DNA from: Polynucleobacter sp.
GTDB taxonomy: Bacteria > Pseudomonadota > Gammaproteobacteria > Burkholderiales > Burkholderiaceae
Assembly (NCBI GenBank): GCA_020059445.1
Contig: JAGVCB010000132.1
Span: 1 to 9,142 of the forward strand
Reading direction: 5' to 3'
DNA length: 9,142 nt
Shown: piece by piece, positions 1-5,937 of the stretch
Position numbering within the stretch: the stretch's first letter is position 1
Layout: every line of letters starts with the position of its first letter
The notes under the pieces: model-generated
The model's database searches: none
The model's input: the letters and a program-made list of their open reading frames with translations, nothing else
What the model was told of the DNA's origin: nothing
Position numbers and translations under genes: made by a program

Positions 1-237
1 AAAGAAGCTGGGAAGAGGAATCAATGTCACACCAATGTCTTGGGTGGCCAAATCAATCGCAATCCACTCCAAGGAATTATCGGCCAGTATTCCAACGGGT
101 GCTTTGGGATTCTTTCTATTTAAAAGAGCTTCCGATACTTGAGAGATTTTCTTTAAAAGGGCGGCTTTATCCCATGACTCTGTCGCTGAAGACAGAATGG
201 TTTGATGTTCTGGGACTAATTTAAGCCAGCTTCTCAT
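1..237 (-). CDS. AMP-binding acyl-CoA synthetase / ligase, N-terminal part (runs off left edge)
   Basis: Reading the minus strand from ATG at 237 gives 79 uninterrupted codons to the window edge. The protein begins MRSWLKLVPEH, and residues 48-77 contain VGILADNSLEW followed by a hydrophobic stretch ending IPLPSF. This is the typical N-terminal pattern of ANL-superfamily adenylate-forming enzymes, in which an 'alla-NS-ew' segment precedes the first nucleotide-domain strand. Family members activate a carboxylic acid, usually a fatty acid, with ATP to an acyl-adenylate and then a CoA thioester. The P-loop-like motif and CoA-binding regions lie outside the window, so the substrate cannot be inferred. 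The start lies inside the end of the hemolysin-family gene (17-bp overlap), which points to one transcript and coupled translation. The Shine-Dalgarno is weak (AGG about 5 nt upstream), which fits coupling. The family call is fairly secure; fatty-acid specificity is inferred. Confidence 0.8.
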   Translation of the reverse strand, partial: MRSWLKLVPEHQTILSSATESWDKAALLKKISQVSEALLNRKNPKAPVGILADNSLEWIAIDLATQDIGVTLIPLPSFF

Positions 238-850
238 AGCCTGAAGCAATGTCACCAAACATCACTTGTGGTTGAGTGTTGTAATAAGTCCCCCAGTTTT
301 TGCCGCCATCTGCTAGACGACTAGGATCGGCTTCAGCTAATTGAAACAACTTAATGCCAAGGCGCTTGAAGGAATTCAACAAAGTGCGGGTAGCAGTAAA
401 TGTCACCCACTTGTATCCCTGCTCATGTAAAAAGCGGGTCATGTTGATGATCAGGGTGCGACCAGCACCTGCATGGATGGCTGCCAAATTACCCACTTCG
501 ACGATTTCTTTGCGAGTCGTGTGTTCTTTAATTTGAGCTTGGATATTGATTTCTAGGGGCGCATCTAAGTATTGTTCAACAAAACACTTTTTATCTGTGA
601 GTCCTGAAAAACCCAAGGCTGCTAGCCATTGGCCTTGAGCATCTTTGCAACCTACCAAGATATCGCTGAAGTGATGAACATCAGCACCATAGGTTTTATA
701 GAAAGTAGTTGCTATGAAAGACTGCAGACTTTCGCGGTCTGGGTGTTGTTTGGTGACCCATTCAAAATTGTAAAGATCTTCCTCAGAATTTAACTCTGGG
801 CAGATTAAGGTATGCTTTGCGTCATGATGTGTTCTTAATATAAGAGCCAT
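221..850 (-). CDS. Thermostable hemolysin family protein (T_hemolysin; possible GNAT-like acyltransferase)
   Basis: A 209-residue protein of typical family length. It shows the conserved blocks as I know them: a HPDR motif at 36-39, FxxxYGADVHHF at 50-61, an ALGFSG block at 78-83, EQYLDAPLE at 92-100, EVGNLAAIHAGAGR at 118-131, FTATR at 151-155, NSFKRLGI at 159-166, ADPSRL at 174-179, and a WGTYY/QPQVMFGD ending. There is no signal peptide, no membrane segment and no toxin-like repeat. The 'hemolysin' name comes from a Vibrio protein; the EVGNLA core followed by an alpha/beta segment with FTATR instead resembles the GNAT/autoinducer-synthase type of acyltransferase fold (my inference). It overlaps an acyl-CoA synthetase gene, which suggests a joint role in acyl transfer. 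The start is supported by AGGA at 857-860, 6 nt upstream of ATG. Family assignment is strong; biochemical role is unknown. Confidence 0.82.
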   Translation of the reverse strand: MALILRTHHDAKHTLICPELNSEEDLYNFEWVTKQHPDRESLQSFIATTFYKTYGADVHHFSDILVGCKDAQGQWLAALGFSGLTDKKCFVEQYLDAPLEINIQAQIKEHTTRKEIVEVGNLAAIHAGAGRTLIINMTRFLHEQGYKWVTFTATRTLLNSFKRLGIKLFQLAEADPSRLADGGKNWGTYYNTQPQVMFGDIASGYEKLA

Positions 851-894
851 TTCTGATCCTTTTTGTTTGGTTTAGGTCAAACAATAGAGGTCGA

Positions 895-914
895 AAATTA
901 AGGCTAAATTAAGG
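895..914. repeat. 11-bp-period direct repeat AAATTAAGG x2 (TTAA-N7-TTAA), candidate operator
   Basis: AAATTAAGG occurs at 895-903 and again at 906-914, an exact 9-bp repeat with an 11-bp period, so both copies face the same side of the helix. The cores form TTAA-N7-TTAA (898-901 and 909-912). It overlaps the predicted promoter of the hemolysin-family gene. OmpR/PhoB-type response regulators commonly bind direct repeats of this period, and CtrA uses the same TTAA-N7-TTAA pattern in alphaproteobacteria. Which regulator might bind here is unknown. Confidence 0.45.
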
Positions 915-922
915 ATTGTCAA
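895..922 (-). promoter_or_regulatory. Predicted sigma70 promoter for the hemolysin-family gene
   Basis: On the minus strand a perfect -35 hexamer, TTGACA (922 to 917), is followed after 16 nt by TAATTT (900 to 895), a weak -10 with three matches to consensus. This would give a 5' leader of roughly 35-40 nt before the start at 850. An 11-bp direct repeat lies across the spacer and -10, and a palindrome covers the -35, so the promoter is probably regulated. The -35 is seen directly; the rest is inference. Confidence 0.4.
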
Positions 923-933
923 ATGAAGACAAT
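915..933. repeat. Inverted repeat ATTGTC-N7-GACAAT, candidate operator
   Basis: A perfect 6-bp inverted repeat with a 7-bp spacer (915-920 and 928-933) sits in the divergent intergenic region and overlaps the -35 of the minus-strand promoter. Size and symmetry suit a dimeric repressor, but a 6-bp palindrome in AT-rich DNA can also arise by chance. Confidence 0.3.
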
Positions 934-987
934 AAATATTTACGCCATTGTTTTATTTAGTTTTATTTATATAGAAAAGAGATTATT

Positions 988-1464
988 TTGAAAAAATTCA
1001 TGATTTTTGCATTGTTTCTGAGCACTTTTATTTCGTTTTCCTCAGCCAACCCATCAGCAGGTGCAGCTCGCATTGGCGATAGTTTGGTTCTTGAACTCAA
1101 AGATCAGCACGATCAAACAGTTGCGATCAATGAGCAAACCAACTTGGTTTTATTTGCTGCTGGTAAATCAACCAGTGCACTCATGAGCAAAGTCTTGGAA
1201 GACTTGCCGCCAACTACTCTTAAAGATAAAAAGGCCCTTTACGTTGCTGATATCAGCGGTATGCCAGGTTTCATCACGAAAATGATCGCGATTCCAAAAA
1301 TGCAAAAAAGACCATATACGATTGCCATTTTGAGAGATGAGGTACAGTCAAAACTATTTCCGCAAAAAGATGATGCAATCACTGTCATCAAACTCAATTC
1401 TGGAAAAGTGACTGAAATCACTTTTGTGACCAAGGAAGAAGAAGTCACCAAAGCCCTGCAGTAA
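988..1464 (+). CDS. Exported thioredoxin-like protein lacking cysteine, unknown function
   Basis: The start is a TTG codon at 988. It is preferred over the in-frame ATG at 1000 because an AAGAGA-type Shine-Dalgarno lies a few bases upstream of TTG, and because the TTG start gives a normal signal-peptide n-region (MKK). The 158-residue product has a hydrophobic core at about 4-17 and likely signal-peptidase sites after A20 (SSA|N) or A26/A27. The mature part (TNLVLFAAGKSTSA at 51-64, then DISGMPG at 88-94 and KRPYTIAIL at 107-115) follows a thioredoxin-like order: strand, active-site loop, helix, then a cis-Pro-like proline at P109 before the next strand. There is no cysteine anywhere in the protein, so it cannot be a classical disulfide oxidoreductase. 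It is probably periplasmic. I do not recognise a named family. A strong hairpin follows the stop codon. Confidence 0.75.
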   Translation: MKKFMIFALFLSTFISFSSANPSAGAARIGDSLVLELKDQHDQTVAINEQTNLVLFAAGKSTSALMSKVLEDLPPTTLKDKKALYVADISGMPGFITKMIAIPKMQKRPYTIAILRDEVQSKLFPQKDDAITVIKLNSGKVTEITFVTKEEEVTKALQ

Positions 1465-1470
1465 AGCTTG

Positions 1471-1504
1471 TTAAGTGAATGCGCGCAAACACGCATTCAC
1501 TTAA
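1471..1504 (+). terminator. 13-bp perfect hairpin after the exported protein gene; possible terminator
   Basis: A 13-bp perfect inverted repeat (arms at 1471-1483 and 1492-1504) encloses an 8-nt loop and begins 6 bp after the stop codon. The stem includes GAATGCG/CGCATTC, so it should be stable in RNA. It lacks a clear U-tract: the plus-strand bases after the stem are AAAATTAACTTT. It could terminate weakly, protect the 3' end, or regulate the downstream DUF4395 gene. A second hairpin (1498-1520) shares its right arm. Confidence 0.5.
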
Positions 1505-1603
1505 AAATTAACTTTAAGTGACGGAAAGAATCTTCAGGCTTAGAATCTATACTTAGTTAATAAGTAAAATATAAAGTTACTCAATGAGATTAGATCTCTT
1601 CTT

Positions 1604-1608
1604 AGGAG
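1604..1608 (+). promoter_or_regulatory. Ribosome binding site that sets the DUF4395 start at 1614
   Basis: AGGAG at 1604-1608 lies 5 nt upstream of ATG at 1614, near-ideal spacing. The upstream in-frame ATG at 1584 has no purine-rich site before it, so the shorter protein is preferred. Confidence 0.75.
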
Positions 1609-1613
1609 TGAGC

Positions 1614-2039
1614 ATGTTACGTTTTGATATCCCACCAGTGAACGCCAATGTTGTGAGGTTTGAAGCCTTCATTACATTCCTTGTATGCGTAATTGCTTTA
1701 TTGGGCTTCCCACATCTACTACCAGTCTTGGCTTTGATGGGTTTAGTCAGAGGATTTTTTGGACATAACAAATGCCCATCACATCGCTTGTTCACCAAGA
1801 TCATGACTGGCATGAACCTCGCAGGTAAGAAAGAAAATGCTGGTGCAAAAATGTTTGCTAACAAGATTTTGTTCATCGCAGCCAGTGTTGCATCGATTTT
1901 GCTTTATGCAGGCAATGATTTATGGAAAGTGCCAGCCACTGCTTTGGTGATTTTCTCTACCCTTGAGTGGGCATTCTCATTCTGTGCTGCTTGCTGGGCT
2001 TACGGATTTTGGTACAAGTTCTTTCCACCAAAGACCTGA
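1614..2039 (+). CDS. DUF4395 family small membrane protein
   Basis: Starting from ATG at 1614 gives 141 residues; a start at 1584 would add 10 but lacks a ribosome binding site. I place it in DUF4395 from the pattern: a short N-terminal FDIPPVNANVVR segment, two close hydrophobic stretches at about 17-32 and 34-49, the GFFGHNKCPSHRLF block at 48-60, then two more hydrophobic stretches at about 84-98 and 107-133. The last of these carries FSFCAACWAY, with a CxxC at C124/C127; a cysteine pair in the last helix is typical of this family. Function is unknown; an inner-membrane redox or transport role is a guess. TATACT at 1548-1553 could be a -10, but I see no good -35, so it may be transcribed with the exported protein upstream. 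Its stop faces dnaQ's stop 4 bp away, leaving no room for a terminator between them. Confidence 0.75.
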   Translation: MLRFDIPPVNANVVRFEAFITFLVCVIALLGFPHLLPVLALMGLVRGFFGHNKCPSHRLFTKIMTGMNLAGKKENAGAKMFANKILFIAASVASILLYAGNDLWKVPATALVIFSTLEWAFSFCAACWAYGFWYKFFPPKT

Positions 2040-2043
2040 GTAT

Positions 2044-2733
2044 TCAACTCCAAACAGGCGGCTTCTTGGATGCCTTAGCAACACCTTCCAAATAAGCCTC
2101 ATGAGCTTCTTGCTCTTCGGTAGAAGCTAACTGCACCACTAGTTCAGTGGGCAAGGGCTTGCGTTTTGCATTGGCCGCATCACTGTCCATACCATGCAAG
2201 TCAATCATCAAGTCCTCTTGACCGCGGGTCATGGCCAAATAAACTTCAGCCAAGAGTTCAGCATCTAAAAGAGCGCCGTGCAATGTGCGGTGTTCATTGC
2301 TGATTGCAAAGCGTTCGCACAGAGCATCTAAAGAATTTCTTTTGCCAGGGAACATCTCTCGGGCGTTCTTGAGTGTGTCAATCACACCTGATACATGCTC
2401 ATCAACCTTACCGCGTTTTAAAAGACCAAATTCAGCATCTAAAAAGCCAACGTCAAAGGGGGCGTTATGAATGATCACCTCAGAATCTTTTAGGAAGGTG
2501 ATGATCTCGTCAGCCACATCTGCAAAGACTGGCTTGTCTGATAAAAACTCCATCGTTAAACCGTGAACAGCCACTGCACCTGGATCAATATCGCGTTGAG
2601 GATTGATGTAGTGGTGTAGCTTATTGCCGGTTAAGCGTCGATCGATCATCTCTAGGCAGCCAATCTCAATCACCCGATCACCAGTGAGCGGGTTAAGACC
2701 AGTTGTTTCAGTATCGAGAATGATTTGACGCAT
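2044..2733 (-). CDS. dnaQ: DNA polymerase III epsilon subunit (3'-5' proofreading exonuclease)
   Basis: A 229-residue DEDDh exonuclease, close to the E. coli length of 243. It removes misincorporated nucleotides as part of the Pol III core. The three Exo motifs are complete: ILDTETTG with D7 and E9, HNAPFDVGFLD with D94, and HGALLDAELLAEVY with H152 and D157. These match E. coli D12, E14, D103, H162 and D167. The C-terminal part after residue 170 is the flexible segment that binds the alpha subunit, and the protein ends PPVWS. AGGA at 2741-2744 lies 7 nt upstream of ATG. In E. coli dnaQ is adjacent to rnhA; here an RND operon of about 4.3 kb lies between them. Confidence 0.95.
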   Translation of the reverse strand: MRQIILDTETTGLNPLTGDRVIEIGCLEMIDRRLTGNKLHHYINPQRDIDPGAVAVHGLTMEFLSDKPVFADVADEIITFLKDSEVIIHNAPFDVGFLDAEFGLLKRGKVDEHVSGVIDTLKNAREMFPGKRNSLDALCERFAISNEHRTLHGALLDAELLAEVYLAMTRGQEDLMIDLHGMDSDAANAKRKPLPTELVVQLASTEEQEAHEAYLEGVAKASKKPPVWS

Positions 2734-2759
2734 AAACTTTTCCTAATTTAGAACTGTAA

Positions 2760-2788
2760 TAACTAAGAATAAAAAAACTAAAACTCAA
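2760..2788 (-). promoter_or_regulatory. Predicted dnaQ promoter
   Basis: On the minus strand TTGAGT (2788 to 2783) is separated by 17 nt from TAGTTA (2765 to 2760), predicting transcription start about 20 nt before the dnaQ ATG. The -35 is good and the -10 weak. A-tracts lie over and just upstream of the -35 and could act as a curved or UP-like element. Confidence 0.4.
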
Positions 2789-2816
2789 CAAAAAATCACA
2801 AAAAATCAACAAAAAA
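2771..2816. other. Phased A-tracts, predicted intrinsically curved DNA
   Basis: Runs of A occur on the plus strand at 2771-2777, 2780-2783, 2790-2795, 2800-2805 and 2811-2816. The last four have centres 11, 10 and 11 bp apart, matching the helical repeat, which is the classical arrangement for intrinsic bending. The tracts fill the gap between the RND permease stop and the dnaQ promoter. In the RND transcript the same DNA gives repeated U-runs with no stem-loop before them, so I see no intrinsic terminator for that operon. Confidence 0.6.
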
Positions 2817-2829
2817 CATAACCGCAATC

Positions 2830-5800
2830 TCACTCCTTCAGCATTTCAGCAGGGATCTCCATTGGGCCTGTGCCACTGTATTTGTCTAAGTAAAGATAAA
2901 TGACTGGGGTGATGATCAGTGTCACAAATTGCGACACAATCAAACCACCGACCACAGCAATACCCAAAGGCTGTCTTAACTCGGCACCAGCCCCAAGGCC
3001 TAAAGCAATTGGTAATGCGCCGACCACGGCTGTGAGGGTGGTCATGGTGATGGGTCTGAATCTCAATAAGCAGGCTGTGCGTATTGCTTCACGAGGCGAC
3101 ATGTTTTGATTGCGTTGCGCATCCAAAGCAAAGTCAATCATCAAAATCGCATTCTTTTTAACCAAACCAATCAAGAGCAAAATACCAATGGTCGCAATGA
3201 TCGTTAATTCCAAATCAAAAATTCTTAGGAAGATCAAAGCGCCAATAGCTGCAGATGGTAAGCCTGCCAAAATCGTCAAGGGGTGAATATAGCTCTCGTA
3301 TAAAACGCCCAGCAATACATAAATAACCAATACCGCGGCTAACAATAAAATGATTTGGCTGGATTGGCCGCTTTGGAACACCGCGGCATCGCCACCATAG
3401 CTGGTGATGATGGATGGCGGTAATTGAAGTTCTTTGACGTACTGCTCTAATTTCTTGGTAGCATCGCCCAAAGCCACATCAGGAGCTAAGTTAAATGAAA
3501 TTGTCACCGCTGGTACTTGACCTTGGTGGTTCACAGCAGTCGGTCCAATGGTTCTTCTGAATGAAGCAATGCTGGAGAGTGGAACTAACTTATCACTGGT
3601 TCTGCCGCGCACATAAATGCCATTGAGATCAGTTTCATATTGCTTATATTCATTTGCTGCTTGGAGAATCACTTGGTAAGTGTTCACGCTGGTGTAGATG
3701 GTTGAAACCTGTCTTTCACCATAAGCAGAGTACAAAGCATTACGTATATCAGCGACTGTTACACCGGCGCTCGCTGCTTTTTCACGATCAATGTCAATTT
3801 GAGCCTGCAAACCTTTTAGTTGAGAATCAGTGGTGATATCTCGAAAGATGGCTGGGTCAGAACGCATCTTTTCAGTGATTTTGTTGGACCAATTATTGAT
3901 GCCTTCAAAGCCCACACTTTGCAAAATATATTGATATCGACTCTTGGTGACTTTGCCGCCCAATTGCAAGTTTTGAATGGGGCGCAAATAAACCGCAAGA
4001 CCTGGAATATCTTTTAAATCTTTGCGCAGACTCTCTAATACTTTCTTCATCGGGGCTCTTTCGCCACGAGGCTTTAAATTAACAAACATCCTGCCCGTAT
4101 TAGTGCCAGAATTTGCGGGACCTCCAGTGATCGATACAAGGCCTTCAATATTTTCATTGTTACGAACAATTTCAGCCGCTTTGTTTTGAAGCTCAACCAT
4201 CGCGTTGAAGGAAATATCATCAGCTGCTTCAGTGGTTACAAACAATTGACCTATATCTTCTTCTGGGAAGAAGCCTTTCGGGCTTAGGATAAATAAACCA
4301 ATCGTGATAATGAACGTTGCCAAGGCGCCCTGTAAAACTTTCTTTTGATTGGTGAGTGCCCAATCAAGCGCCTTTTCATAGATGGCCAAGACTTGATTGA
4401 AATAACGCTCAAACTTGATGGTAATTGGGCGCTCTTTGGTAACTGCTTGACCATGTTTTGGTAAAAAGCGACTACACAACATCGGTACCAAGGTGAGTGA
4501 TACCACCGCTGATACCAAAATAGAAAGAGACACGACCACTGCGAATTCTCTGAACAGCAAACCTAGCGGGCCGGGCAAAAAGAAAATCGGAATGAAAACG
4601 GCGACCAAAGAAATCGAGATTGAAATGATGGTAAAGCTAACTTCACGACTACCCAATAAAGATGCCTTCAAAGGATGCATGCCGTTTTCAATATGACGCA
4701 TGATGTTCTCAAGTACTACGATCGCATCATCGACTACTAGACCGACTGCAATGGTGATACCCAGTAAAGAAATATTGTCTAGGCTATAGCCCATCCAGTA
4801 CATGATTGAGAACGCGCCAATCAAGGAAATGGGCAAACTCAGTGCAGGGATGATCGTGGCAGCAGCGCGCTTTAAAAATAAGAAAATCACCATGACCACC
4901 AAACCGATGGTGAGCAATAAGGTGAGGTTCACATCATGGATGGCTTCTCTGATTGATTTTGAGCGATCAATCAACAAATTCACTTTGATGGATGCCGGCA
5001 TTTGTGCCTCGAACTTAGGCACCATCTTGCGCACCGCATCAACCACCTCAACAGAGTTGGCAGTTGGTTGACGGAGAATCGCTAAGGCGATTGAGCGCTC
5101 ACCGTTATAAGCGGCTACTGTTTTGACAGATTCATAACTTTCTTCGACCAACGCCACATCCTTTAAGCGCACTGGCAAACCATTGCGTTGTGCGATTACC
5201 AAGTTAGCGTATTCACTGGCTTTGACCAATTGCTCGTTGGCGTAAATGGTCAGCAATTGACGAGGACCGTCTAAAACTCCAACAGGGGTGTTGGAGTTGG
5301 CGTTGTTAATCGCTTTGGCAACATCATCAAGCGTAAGATTCTTGGCGGCCAATAGACTTGGATTGACCTGAACTCTGACCGCGTATCTTTTTTGACCATA
5401 GACCAAGACTTGTGCCACACCATCAATCGTTGAAAGTGTTGGAGAAATCAAGTTCTCTGCGTAATCATTGATTTGTGACAAATCCATCGAAGGAGATGTC
5501 ATTGTCATGATCAATACGGGCGCATCAGCAGGATTGACCTTACGATACGACGGTGGGTTGGTCATTTCAATCGGTAGACGCTTTTGTGCACGCAACAAAG
5601 CCGCTTGCACATCAACTGCGGCTTTATCAATGTCACGGTTATTGTTGAACTCAAGCGTGACGTTGGTGCTTCCCAATACGTTGGTTGAGCTGATGACCTT
5701 GATACCGTCGATGGTTGAGAATTCTTTTTCTAAGGGCAGGGCAACCGCTGATGCCATGTTCTCAGGACTGGCTCCTGGCAAACTAGCACTGACCTGAATC

Positions 5801-5931
5801 ACTGGCGTATTAAAGCTTGGAAGAGCCGCGACCGGTATTTTTAAATAAGCAACCGTGCCAGCAGCCACAGTGGCCAATGACAGCAATACCGTCATGACCG
5901 GGCGGCGTATACATAACTCTGAGATGTTCAT
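2830..5931 (-). CDS. RND efflux permease, HAE-1 / MdtB-MdtC-like
   Basis: A 1033-residue inner-membrane proton antiporter of full family length (E. coli MdtC is about 1025). Expected features are in order: TM1 at about 12-30, a first large periplasmic loop to about 335, TM2-TM6 at about 336-488, TM7 at about 533-550, a second periplasmic loop to about 856, and TM8-TM12 at about 858-1013. The proton-relay aspartates are in GLVVDDAIVVLEN (D401, D402), matching AcrB D407/D408, and the relay lysine is in LVKKNAIL (K926), matching AcrB K940. Blocks such as VSASLPGASPE, DAPVLIMTMTS, GERQVSTIYTSVN, LYESYIHPLTIL and ELRQPLGI are strongly MdtB/MdtC-like. The start is 6 nt after the adaptor stop, with GGGAAG 9 nt upstream inside the adaptor gene. 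Such pumps export drugs, bile salts, metals or other amphiphiles; the substrate is not predictable. Only one permease is present, unlike mdtABC. Confidence 0.93.
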   Translation of the reverse strand: MNISELCIRRPVMTVLLSLATVAAGTVAYLKIPVAALPSFNTPVIQVSASLPGASPENMASAVALPLEKEFSTIDGIKVISSTNVLGSTNVTLEFNNNRDIDKAAVDVQAALLRAQKRLPIEMTNPPSYRKVNPADAPVLIMTMTSPSMDLSQINDYAENLISPTLSTIDGVAQVLVYGQKRYAVRVQVNPSLLAAKNLTLDDVAKAINNANSNTPVGVLDGPRQLLTIYANEQLVKASEYANLVIAQRNGLPVRLKDVALVEESYESVKTVAAYNGERSIALAILRQPTANSVEVVDAVRKMVPKFEAQMPASIKVNLLIDRSKSIREAIHDVNLTLLLTIGLVVMVIFLFLKRAAATIIPALSLPISLIGAFSIMYWMGYSLDNISLLGITIAVGLVVDDAIVVLENIMRHIENGMHPLKASLLGSREVSFTIISISISLVAVFIPIFFLPGPLGLLFREFAVVVSLSILVSAVVSLTLVPMLCSRFLPKHGQAVTKERPITIKFERYFNQVLAIYEKALDWALTNQKKVLQGALATFIITIGLFILSPKGFFPEEDIGQLFVTTEAADDISFNAMVELQNKAAEIVRNNENIEGLVSITGGPANSGTNTGRMFVNLKPRGERAPMKKVLESLRKDLKDIPGLAVYLRPIQNLQLGGKVTKSRYQYILQSVGFEGINNWSNKITEKMRSDPAIFRDITTDSQLKGLQAQIDIDREKAASAGVTVADIRNALYSAYGERQVSTIYTSVNTYQVILQAANEYKQYETDLNGIYVRGRTSDKLVPLSSIASFRRTIGPTAVNHQGQVPAVTISFNLAPDVALGDATKKLEQYVKELQLPPSIITSYGGDAAVFQSGQSSQIILLLAAVLVIYVLLGVLYESYIHPLTILAGLPSAAIGALIFLRIFDLELTIIATIGILLLIGLVKKNAILMIDFALDAQRNQNMSPREAIRTACLLRFRPITMTTLTAVVGALPIALGLGAGAELRQPLGIAVVGGLIVSQFVTLIITPVIYLYLDKYSGTGPMEIPAEMLKE

Positions 5932-5937
5932 GACTGA

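Noticed and set aside
24..224. Plus-strand open frame of 66 codons
   Set aside because: It lies opposite the acyl-CoA synthetase start, which has clear family motifs; the frame itself has no recognisable features.
1239..1496. Minus-strand open frame of 85 codons
   Set aside because: Antisense to the exported protein gene and extending through the hairpin; no family resemblance and no ribosome binding site seen.
1584..1613. Upstream ATG at 1584 as DUF4395 start
   Set aside because: No ribosome binding site precedes it, whereas ATG at 1614 has AGGAG at ideal spacing.
1577..1876. Minus-strand open frame of 99 codons
   Set aside because: Antisense to DUF4395, whose start, ribosome site and membrane pattern are convincing.
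2771..2816. A-tract series as a CRISPR or tandem-repeat array
   Set aside because: Units are short homopolymer runs with 4-5-bp separators; there are no repeat-spacer units of CRISPR size.
5468..5797. Plus-strand open frame of 109 codons, and similar ones across 2900-6963
   Set aside because: All are shadows of the RND permease and adaptor, which have intact family motifs along their whole length.
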